Shown piece after piece: positions 12,408-22,498 of a stretch of DNA of 64,000 nucleotides (the first letter of the stretch is position 1; the number at the start of each line of letters is the position of its first letter). The position numbers and the translations under genes were made by a program. The notes under the pieces are model-generated. The model saw nothing but the letters and a program-made list of their open reading frames with translations, was not told the origin of the DNA and ran no database searches. This stretch comes from Rotaria macrura (Eukaryota; Rotifera; Eurotatoria; Philodinida; Philodinidae): positions 2,517 to 66,516 of the forward strand of contig OENT01000690.1 in NCBI GenBank assembly GCA_900239685.1, in the 5' to 3' direction.

Positions 12408-12958
12408 ATGGCTTCAACTTCAAACAATAATGCACATCGTGGTCGTTTGCTTCATGTAAGCTTTATGATTCCACTCAATGAATTAATGTTGGACGACAAA
12501 TTATTGGAACGTGAACTTAGTCCTTTCAGTTTCCGGCATAATTGTAACCCAACCCTTCTCTTCTATAAAGATTCGAATCAAAATATACTCAATGGTTGGT
12601 TCGAGCAACGAAAACGTTTGGTTCGCACAGGATATTTAAGAGCTTCGAGCTTTCTATTCGAACAAGAGAGGTGATTCTATCATTAAAATGGATGTAAATG
12701 GTAAACAATTTTATCTGATTGCTTCATCAACAGCATCAAAATCACCTATTAAATTAAAAAAGAAATTTCCCAAGGTCTATTCCGTGAACGGAAAACATTT
12801 TCAGAACGTATTCGAGTAGCATGTTTTCCATATAAATATGATATAGACACTGGCTTCATTGAATGTAAAGCATTACATACGTTCAGCAACGAACAAGCAC
12901 AAAAGAGAGTTCCGTCAGAGTTGAAACAAGATGAAAAATCTGTGCTAGTTGAATTATA
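12408..12958 (+). pseudogene. Frameshifted remnant of an unrecognised protein gene
   Basis: A coding-like frame starts at about 12408 (MASTSNNNAHRG) and runs to a stop at 12672-12674. Coding character then continues in the +1 frame from 12670 to about 12770 (GDSIIKMDVNGKQFY). It returns to the original frame from about 12765 (SQGLFRERKTFSERIRVACF) to a TAA near 12956-12958. No splice-site pair removes the middle segment while keeping phase, so two compensating frameshifts are the simplest reading. I do not recognise the family; charged, soluble-looking segments without membrane helices are seen. A sequencing error in the assembly could also explain it. Confidence 0.4.
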
Positions 12959-15492
12959 ATATACAAGTTTGACTATGCCTAGTGTATTTGATAATAGTAC
13001 AAAAGTTGTTTTCAAAGCAGTATACAATTTCTCTGACAAGAAATCTTTTATATTTTTGATTGAAAGATATAATTTATGCTGTTTTATGAGTAACTCCTGT
13101 CATTTATTTTTAATAAATTCAATATTTAAGATCTAGGGATATTACAAAGAGGTATTTTTCACATACATACTTGTGTCGCACTGCACAAAAATCACTATTA
13201 ATTATTTACATCTACTCATAGTAAATGATTTCATAAAACAGAATTTATATAAATGTTTGTTGGTTATACATTCTGCAAACAAGAATGTATCATTCATTCG
13301 TCAGAATATTCGATAATAATTTTTATCGCAATCAGGTGATAATTTCGATGAACTAGAAAAAAATACCCCACCATGGGATAATTGAACTATTATTATGTGA
13401 CAAATAACTACCATAGAATAGATAGATAGCTCTATAATTCATTCTTGGTTTGAATGAAAATATTCTTTCGTGATTTTCTATTCATTTCTATGCTCGTTGA
13501 TCAAATGTGAAGCTGTTGATTTTGATTGATACTTTACATTGTAAAAATAATCTTTTGTGCAAAACATACTAACGATAGATGTATCATCAGTAAGAACGAT
13601 AAGTACAACAAATTTTGCAGATTCTAGAATGTGTCATGTACTCACTCGTTTCTTACTTTTGAAAGATCATTAAGTTTGAAATTTTCTCGATTTAGAATTA
13701 GGACTATTGTGGTACTTCGTCGAAATCAAAAATACATACGATGAACTGGTACATACATTTGGTTACATTCCTAACGAAATACTTGCTGTGTTGTGCATAT
13801 CGTTGAAATACATTATATCATAAGCATACATAAAACCCTACCAGTGATGGATACAGCATACTGCCTTAGATTTCAATGTTCCCTAACTTGAAAAAATTCA
13901 ATATGCAGGGTTTCTCTAGGTTATCAAAAGATGTATGTATAGGTCAATGATGACATCCTATGAGTAGTGGAAGATTAGTGACGAGATGGTACAATGTATT
14001 ATCTGCATAACAGTTCAAATCGGTTATGAAAGATCGAGAGGTGAGCAATAAATGATGTTATTCTTTTGCTCACTTGAATCAGATTCGAAAGATTAAAAGA
14101 ATATCACTTTGAAAAAATCGATCTTCTTATTGACGTAGTCGACAAAGATGTAGACTGAACATTTCTCTTTTCGTGACTTTCACTTGAATCAACTCATTCC
14201 GACTTACCACTTCTTTTGTGGTTTTCTTGAAAGCAGATATGAAAACAGAGAGTGCAACCTAAATCGTTTGCCATCTCGGTCTAACATTATTTGATTGAGC
14301 TAAACTTTTTGCCATAAACATTTCTAGGTATTCTGCACCGGTTAGTCAGTCCTTTCTTTTCTTTCCCAGCTAAACTTACAGGGTTCTGAAGGGCCACACC
14401 ATCATCTTGAACCCGAAACTTAATGTGTTTCTCTAAAAACAACTCTCAGCTCAATCAGAAAAACTTCGATAGGGTTCGCAGGTAGTGAATATGTGATTCG
14501 TTGGAAAACCAAGATTTTTCAAAAGAAACTATTCTAAAAATGTTGCTATATTTTTGTTTGGTTGAATACAGATCTCATTATTTCACATGCCTTATCAATG
14601 GCAACAAATTTCAGTCTGATCAGTTGTACCCTCTCCGACAACCAGATCTGCTCAAAAAAGAGCGTAGGGCTGCACTTAAGCCACTCACAATCTGTGAATA
14701 TTTCTTGAATGTTTCAAAAACTTTTCCTGTAGAAAGTCGCTTGAATCGAATAATATTCATGTCTATTTATCACTGAATTGATTAATTTAATTTATTTTGT
14801 TGATTGATTCAATTCCTTGTTAATTAAAATACTCGAGTGTGTCATACTTCTAGTCACTAATAGAAGGTAGACAAGAAAAGAACAGGTAGTTTAACTATCT
14901 ATTATGTTTTTGTTCTTGTCAAGTTTTATCAGTAACTGAAAATAAACAATTATCTTCACACTTACTTCTCAAGTTAAAGTGAGTATGAAAAAGAGAAATT
15001 TGCCGCAGGTAAAATGAGATAGATAGATTCTGCTCTACTACTACTACTTCAAATCATTGTGCGAATGTTTAAAACTGTACGAATTCGATTAGATCAGTCG
15101 TTGAAAATATCGGAAATCTTGATCTAATATATAAAACTAACCAATCATAAGATCATTCGATAGAAAATATTCTCAAATAAACGCCATTGTTAATATATAG
15201 TTCGTAGTTTCAAATCATCTTCATTTTACTTTATTTGCAATGGAGAACTAATCGTTGCTGTAAGTATTTGATTCATCGAGAAAGACTGTATCCATATTCG
15301 TGGTCCATATCCGTTTACGACTGATTTGTTCTACATGAGTTTTCTTCGAGATAGTCTTTCATTTGAAAACTCATAAATCTTCATCAATGCATAATGAGTT
15401 CGAATTCGTTTTATAATTCTCGTAGAAAAAGAAAAACAAACTCATAGCTAACATATGAAATCGAAATTTGGTTCGACAATTAGATAAGCGTA

Positions 15493-16635
15493 ATGATTTT
15501 TTTTTCTACGTACTCTTTTGTATGTTGTAGAAAGAAAATGTTACTAACAATTTTAATTGTTCTATTTATTCACACAAAACTGTCCGCGGAAAATGATACT
15601 ATTGTATTTACACGCGGTGAAAGTGGTTATTTTTGTATAAAAATTCCATCGATCTTGACAACAGCTCGTGGTACTTTATTAGCATTTGGGGAAGCACGAT
15701 TGTATAGTTGTAGTGATTATACTCAAACCGATATTGTCTATAAACGAAGTTTAGACTATGGACAAACATGGTCAAGTTTATATGTAATGTATCGTGGAAA
15801 TTCATCAAATAGTAATTATGATCGAGTAGGAAATATTGCACCCGTACAATTAAAATATAAACAACGAATATTAATTCCATTCTGTAAGAATAATCTTATT
15901 GTGATGCAAACATACTCTGATGATGATGGCATAACATTTTCTAAGCCTGAAATTATTCCTCTTGTAACACAATCGAATTGGAAATGGGTCGGTTTAGGAC
16001 CACCAGCCGGTCTTCTATTACAATCAAATCGAATCTTAATTCCTTCTTATTATTCTATACACACAAATGATAACGGCTTATTGTCTACTGGTTATGTAAT
16101 GTTAAATGATCATAATGGTCAATTAGATAAATGGTACTTAGGTGGAGAATTTCATCGTGAAGCTTATTTTCCAAATGAATGCCAAGCTATTGAATTATTA
16201 CCAAACGCTAATTCTATATTTATAAATGCACGTTCGTTGGGTAGAAAAAGAATTGGGGCTTACAGTAATGATGGTGGAATGACGTTTAATAAAGTTATTA
16301 TTTTAAAGACACTTGCACAGCCAGTAACTGGATGTCAAGGTTCAACAATTTATAATAACAATACTCGTGAACTATTCTATACAGGTCTAGGTGAAACATC
16401 GTTTATCCGAAGTAATCTTTCATTGTATACAAGTAAAGATAATGGTGATAGTTGGACGTTTATAAAAACAATCTATCAAGGTTCATCCTCTTATTCATCA
16501 TTGACAATATTAAATGATACATCGATTGGTTTATTGTATGAATGGGCAAATCATACTGATATTGTATTTCAACCTGATTATATGACATTCGTGATATTAT
16601 ATAATCGAAGTAACACTGCGTTTTTAAATTTATGA
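15493..16635 (+). CDS. Secreted-type exo-alpha-sialidase (GH33 neuraminidase), intronless
   Basis: Predicted six-bladed beta-propeller sialidase that releases terminal sialic acid from glycoconjugates. Four Asp-box motifs are visible: SLDYGQTW (86-93), SDDDGITF (142-149), SNDGGMTF (258-265) and SKDNGDSW (314-321). Likely catalytic residues are Asp75, Arg247 (NARS), Arg306, Tyr334 (SSYSSL) and Glu350 (LLYE). The usual first arginine of the (F/Y)RIP motif is Lys50 here (CIKIP), a notable deviation. The first ATG gives 380 residues; a second at 15538 starts directly with a hydrophobic signal peptide (MLLTILIVLFIHTKLSAEN) and is the better start (365 residues). Upstream 'gttgtag' could instead be a splice acceptor. 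Lack of introns differs from its neighbours and may hint at recent acquisition, which is inference. Confidence 0.88.
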   Translation: MIFFSTYSFVCCRKKMLLTILIVLFIHTKLSAENDTIVFTRGESGYFCIKIPSILTTARGTLLAFGEARLYSCSDYTQTDIVYKRSLDYGQTWSSLYVMYRGNSSNSNYDRVGNIAPVQLKYKQRILIPFCKNNLIVMQTYSDDDGITFSKPEIIPLVTQSNWKWVGLGPPAGLLLQSNRILIPSYYSIHTNDNGLLSTGYVMLNDHNGQLDKWYLGGEFHREAYFPNECQAIELLPNANSIFINARSLGRKRIGAYSNDGGMTFNKVIILKTLAQPVTGCQGSTIYNNNTRELFYTGLGETSFIRSNLSLYTSKDNGDSWTFIKTIYQGSSSYSSLTILNDTSIGLLYEWANHTDIVFQPDYMTFVILYNRSNTAFLNL

Positions 16636-16661
16636 ATAAACAAAAACAAAACACCAACAAA

Positions 16662-19600
16662 TCATATTTCTAAATCGAAATCTTTTTTTCTTTTAGTAAT
16701 TTGAAAAATTTTTCTTTTAGCTATTTCAGATAGATTACAATTATTTACATAGAATGTTTTTAATGATGCATTTCGTTTAAGCATATAAATAAGATCATCA
16801 GTACTTGCGTCGGTTATGCATTTATTTGAATCCAAAAATAACCATTCGAGTGTTATGTTATGATCGGCAATTGTATTCGATAGGAATTTCACTCCTTGAT
16901 TACTTATTTCATTACCACTTAACCATAACCATGTTAATGTTCGATTAGTTTTTAACATATCACATAAATACTTTAATCCTTCATCTGTTATATTGTTGTG
17001 ACCGACATAGAGATGTTGAAGATTTATTTCCTTATTTCCACATATCTACAAAATATACAGTGTTACAGACGCATTAGTGTTGGAATAAAAGAAACTTGTT
17101 GTTAGCATAGTCTTATCATGAGTACACAATCGCTTCCATTTAATCATCTAGGTCTCTTACAAATATCTACTCTTGTAATCTCGTTTCGTACATTCTCTCA
17201 GAAGAAGGAAGCTTCCAAACATGAACTCATCATTTACTTCGAGAATGATTGATGATCTATAGCAGAAATTTAGTAATGGACAAATTTATAATTATAATTA
17301 AAAAATTCTTCAGTAAATCGTTCGTAACTCTAGTTAGTTCAACAATGGAAACAAAAGATTTTAATCATTTGGGGTACTTCCCTCACGAGTTTATCTGCTA
17401 TGAGACGGTAAGAAATCATCCATTCCTTAACTTTCGCAATACAAGATCTTGTGCCTTGTATTAGGGCTTGTATTCTTGTATAATTTCTTATTCATATAAC
17501 TATAAGAAACCTCCTTATAATTATATTAATTTTCTCACTAAATATATATCGATATTAAACTAAAAGTCAATCAGCAAGTTGAAAAAAAAGGATATTTTCT
17601 TTTTTATCACTTTGAATCTAAAAAGAATAAATACTGTCAACCATGGTGACATGGTTTTTTGAATTTGTTCAAATTAAAGAAAGTTCATTATCTATTTACA
17701 TAAGTTTAAAAAGAATCAACTTCTATCGATGATTGAAAGGTCAGATAGATGAACAAGATTTATTGTGGATATGGATTCAGGGTAATGTCAATTATTTACG
17801 ATTGAAATTTCCCATTCAACGTTCCATAAAACATCAAAGCGGCGATTGATATTCTGAAACGAAGTGAACTATAATCCTTGAACGACGAAGAAAATCTTAT
17901 TTTCACTTGAAAATTCTACACGAATTAAACTACTGAAACGTGCAACAAAAGTTAAAATAAGCATTTCTTCAAAATTGAACAGTCACGCACTCTTCTTTCT
18001 GCTGTAAATTTTAACGTTTATTTCGAGTTTCCTCAAACAGTATAATAATATCGAGTTCTTTTCTCAACGATCCAGTGATTTCATTTGTCTTTCACAGACT
18101 TTTCTTGACAGCTGATATTTGCAATAGATGTTTCTGATAGCATTATCGGTAAGTAATAATTTAACTCATCAATATCTGTTGGGTTTGATGAGAATGGATA
18201 CAACCGTTCTAAAGTTCGAATGATTTCTTGCTCTCTCTCTCTTTGATTTTCAGATTTTAATGCATACTAAATTTCATCATTTCCCAAAAATGAGTATTCT
18301 ATTAATAGAGAGGGAGGAGTATGCTCGATTAAGGTACAACATTTTCAGTTGAATAAATATAACTGTATTTATTGAGAGTATCTATATATGCTACTGTCAT
18401 TTCCAATTTCAATGCTTCGCATTCATCGAAAGTAAATGAAAATAAATATTACAGATGAAAGCATTTGTTCTATGAATTACTTTTCCCTATCGTATTTGGT
18501 CCAAGTTTATTCTTCGTGAGATACAATAAGGACTTTCATATCGTTATGCTGTTCGAGGGTTAAGTTTGATCGATCCCATTACAATTTATAAAATATAGCA
18601 GAGACGATAAGGTTCTGTCTGTTCAACAATACATCACCTATACGTTGAGACCTAAATAAAGTGCAACCCAAGGGGGAAACAGCTGATTTCTTGATTTTTT
18701 TAATTTTTTTAATTTAAATCAATTGATTTAAATCAGGAAAATCAGAAAAAAAATCCAAAAAATAGGGAAAATCAGAAAAATCATGGAAATCAAGAAAATC
18801 GGATTTAAACTGTCCCTCTCTAGATTGATATTTCGAACAACAAGGATACCAAATTTAATCATTTCAATCGAGTCATTGATTTTTTTGATTTCTTGATTTA
18901 AAATTGGTTTAAAATTGATTTAAAATCAAATAAATCAGCTGTTTTCCCCTTGGTGCAGCCTCTACTTACTTCATGACTAAATGTCTTAGTCAATAATACT
19001 TTCTCAAATATATAAAGCCTCGAAGGTCATAATTTTCACAAAAAAAACAAATTTAGTCTGTGAAACTCTTTTTCTATGCCAGGCTGATACAGTTTTTCAA
19101 AAGTTTTTCTTTCAGTACATCATCGTTATTGATTCATCATTTTACAGATATTTGTTTTAATGAATTTCAAAAAAGAAAGATACCTAACAGTTTCAAGTTC
19201 TACTGGCCTAACACATATTCAATCAGTTCATTACTTTCAAAGTACTAATCACGATGCTTATCGATCAAACAGTAGAGAGCTATCTTGAAATAATGTTTTG
19301 ATATCATATCCAATTTAAGTAATTATATCTTTTTTTTGTAGTTGTTCTTCTGTCAAATAGAATAAAAGAAAATTAAAAGTAATTACGTCAAAATAAGCTG
19401 TCTCTAGAAATTGGGTTATCATCAACAAACAACAACTCGAAGTTTAGTTTCTTCGACATCACGAATCACAAGATAGATCACAGTAACCGCAACATAATGA
19501 AGAAGTTGAAAAAGCTAACTACAGCATACATATTCTTTTGTTACACATAGAAAAAGGGCTACGCGTCTATACGCACTTTCATCGGAGTTGATAGCTCTCA

Positions 19601-22498
19601 ATGTAAATTGTCATCAAAAACGAACAAAGACTAGCAGAAGAAGGTACTATGAGTTTATTGAAATATTCCACAAAAGCAATGTTTTGCTTTGAACAATCAA
19701 AACAATGATTAGCTATGAGAAGAAATTTTTAAGAGGTGTTAAAGATTTGAGATAGTGTTAATATACAGTAGAAGACCAAAGTCACCCCCCCCCCTCCCCC
19801 GCACCGGAGAAAGTATCAACTATTATGAATCCTGAAACTTTGTGTATACAGAGTTCATCAAGAAGGTAGATCAAAACGACAATTCTGCTACAATGATTTA
19901 ACCCCATAGAGACTTGTGAAAAATACGAAATAAGAATCACCTACATAGCCTTTGAACTTGACGAATCTCGAAGAAAATGAGTTTTCTATATATTCTTTAT
20001 GTTACTACGACTATTTTACAGTAATTTTTTTATATGAAGAAAGGTCATCTTGCATCTTGTTGAGACGAGAACACAGTATTTATAATAATTCAATGGTTGA
20101 AATTCAAACTCTTCGAAAAGTGGTATCTATAGTTCCTCTCACATAGTGAACAAAACTGCGTACGTATAAGAAATAGCATATCTGTGGTCCCAACGTTGGC
20201 GAAAATAAAAATTCAAAAACATTCAAAAGTGCCCACGCTGAAGCTAACAAATTCATCATTCGATTAAAGTGTGATCGTCAACTGAACTAAAACTCCATTG
20301 AAAAACATCACGAAATAATCATTTATTTGGTAAAAAGTTGAGCAAAATTGAATAGATAATCCATTTCAAGTGAAGAATGTAAGTGAAAAAAAGATGCCCC
20401 ATCCATCATACTTCTCTTGGTAATGAACCAATCACAGCAAAATTGTGTCTCTGATCTATACTGCCCAGTTGCATGAATCCGATATCGGATCAGACAGAAT
20501 CTCATCAGATTCGATTAGTCCTCGTGATCCGATCGGATTAGGGGAAACAGAAATACAAACGGATCCGACGGAAGAGACCTATTTCATTAATTAGGTACTA
20601 GTTAGTACTTGGGGACATATCCTAAAAGTGGAAGAAAATCCTACAGTAGAATCCGATAGGCATTCAAAAATAAGGTTCCAAAAGTCATTGTGTTTCCCAG
20701 AATACGATCGGATTGAATCTCTTAGAGACTTTTATCGTCTACTGTAAATACACTAATTAACTTAGAATGAGTGAGAGTATCAGCGACAGTTGCCTATTTG
20801 ACTAGAACCAACGAGAAACATTTTCTCGCTCAATTGTTTACTTTATTACTAACGCGTATTCTATTGAATATTTAGATTAGTAGAGAACGCTTTGCGTTCA
20901 AAACTTTGATATACAGTCTCCAGATAAATAATGTCAAGCTCTCATGTCTACGTTGAACCTTTTTATATGATTCTTAAGAAAAAATAATTGACAAAAACTG
21001 CCCTTTCCTCATGTGATAGATTATAATATTTAAAAGAAAATATCACTTCAAGTACTTACAACGTCGTTTGATTGTTCTGGTGAATTTATCTTATTTTCAC
21101 ATAATACATCCGCTATGAATTTTATTCCTTGATCACCTAAATGATTGTCTGATAAATATAATTCAGTTAATGTTCGACTATATCGAAGTATTTCTGCTAA
21201 ATATTGAGCACCTTCAGATGTAATATTATTTGATTCTAAATTGAGAGTTTCAATGTGTGAATTGATAATTGATGATGCTAATATTTTTACACCTATGTCC
21301 GATAGATGATTATTACGAAGATCTAATAATTGCAATGTTGTATTATGAGATAAACCTTCAGATAAAATTGAGCTAGCTTGAGATGTAAAATGGTTATCTC
21401 GTAAACGAATTCGCTTACAATGATGTTTATTAATGACATGCTTTACAATAATTTTCATGTCTTCATCAATTAAATTTTGTTTATCAAAAATTAATGTCCA
21501 TGAATGTTCGTTTTTCATAATGTAATGCTCAAGAGATGTATTATGATAATGATCATTTGATATTGATGATTGAATGCGTTCCGATGTTTTTAATGGTACG
21601 AACAATCTACAAATTATATTCATGCATCAATTAATCAATAGTTGAAAATATGTTTCTTAGTTTACCTTCGGCAAATATTTCCTGATTGTTTTCTTGCGGA
21701 TTTTATTGTATTATTATCATTCATCGTATGTAAAAGAAAGGATGATTCGATTTCTAATAAAGCAATTAAATTTACATGATTATCATCTTGTTTAGAACAT
21801 TTGATTACTTGAAATTTTGTTGCAGGTAAAAATATAAGAAAATGATCTGTTTGACAATAACAATGTTTTTCTATATTTTTAATTGTGTTACATTCAATAG
21901 TAAATATTGTTTGAATATTGGAACATTTTTCTGATTGTAAATATTCTAATGACATTGTACATAATGATAAGTCCCACCAAGTAATGATATCACCGATGTG
22001 ATATTGTTGAATTAAATTCGATTGACTGCCTCGATAAACAATGCAATGATTTGACGGAAGACGTGCAAGAGCAGAAAACAAAATTTTCAGATACGATAAC
22101 CATGGTTGTATTTTATTTTCATCGAGTGTTTGTAATATTGAATTTAAACTCGTTGAAAGAAATTGATCAAATGGTTGCCATAGAATAGAATAGAGCATAA
22201 TCGATGCTGATTCGTCCGATGTTAATCCATCCGCAGGATTAAGACATTTTTGTTTAACATTTTCAACACAAGATGCAATCGATGGTACTAGAGTACGTAA
22301 TGGTTCAACAGCTTGTTCAAGTGAAACAATCGGCATTTTTTCGTATTTATCAATAGATAAAAAACGTTTATAATGATCGATTTCGAGATTAACCGGTTTT
22401 CGATAACATAGACCCATGAATCGAATAGGAAGTGATCTGATTTTTGAATTAAACAAGCTTATATATCTGAAATACAAAACGAACAACATACTCAACAT
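16662..22498 (-). CDS. Arginine ADP-ribosyltransferase-like domain fused to leucine-rich repeats
   Basis: Exons 22498-21666, 21606-21060 and 17045-16662 join in phase to 587 residues. Residues about 45-255 resemble the R-S-E class of NAD-arginine ADP-ribosyltransferases: VSLEQAVEPL, DGLTSDESASIMLYS, VYRG (Arg156), WWDLSLCTMS (Ser178) and the FLPATKFQV strand. Where the family carries its catalytic ExE, this protein reads QTDHF (216-220), so Asp and Phe replace the two glutamates and activity is doubtful. From about residue 300 there are NLRC3/ribonuclease-inhibitor-like leucine-rich repeats (for example LYLSDNHLGDQGIKFIADVL). The first intron is 59 nt, the second about 4 kb. A 'tttcag' near 22468 suggests the true first exon may lie upstream; an internal ATG at 22417 is another possible start. 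The last exon could alternatively belong to a separate LRR gene. Confidence 0.75.
18660..18961. mobile_element. AT-rich MITE with 30-bp inverted ends
   Basis: The left end AGTGCAACCCAAGGGGGAAA, continuing cagctgattt, pairs with the inverse of the right end aaatcagctgttttccccttggtgcagcct. The interior is dominated by variants of aaatcaattgatttaaatc, themselves self-complementary. There is no coding sequence. It lies inside the 4-kb intron of the ADP-ribosyltransferase/LRR gene. Family unknown. Confidence 0.6.
20465..20720 (-). repeat. Dispersed GATCCGAT-rich repeat, copy C (reverse)
   Basis: Read on the minus strand, it has the same order of words as copy B at 56.8 kb: ccgtcggatccgtt, ctgtttcc, a gatccgatcgga word, atatcggattcat and a cacctggg-like end (caactgggc). 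The agreement is strongest over 20465-20570; the rest is diverged. Non-coding. Confidence 0.55.

Larger units (their letters stand above)
8719..15492. other. Intergenic region with transposon relics and one gene remnant
   Basis: Apart from the separately listed elements (8951, 9774, 11472) and the frameshifted remnant near 12.4 kb, I see no gene here. The 13.0-15.4 kb part is AT-rich with only short frames and no domain signal. No promoter motif for the flanking divergent genes could be identified by eye. Confidence 0.4.
17046..21059 (-). other. Long intron of the ADP-ribosyltransferase/LRR gene
   Basis: Flanked by a gtaagt donor (21059) and a ttttgtag acceptor (17046), both phase 0. It is about 70 times longer than the neighbouring intron. 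Contents: an inverted-repeat element at 18660-18961, a reverse-oriented copy of the dispersed GATCCGAT repeat at 20465-20720 and a poly-C tract near 19788. No other exon was recognised inside, though alternative LRR exons cannot be excluded. Confidence 0.5.

Noticed and set aside
19786-19804. Poly-C tract (also near 26321 as G and 60746 as C) as a functional signal
   Set aside because: Simple homopolymer runs in non-coding DNA with no conserved surroundings.
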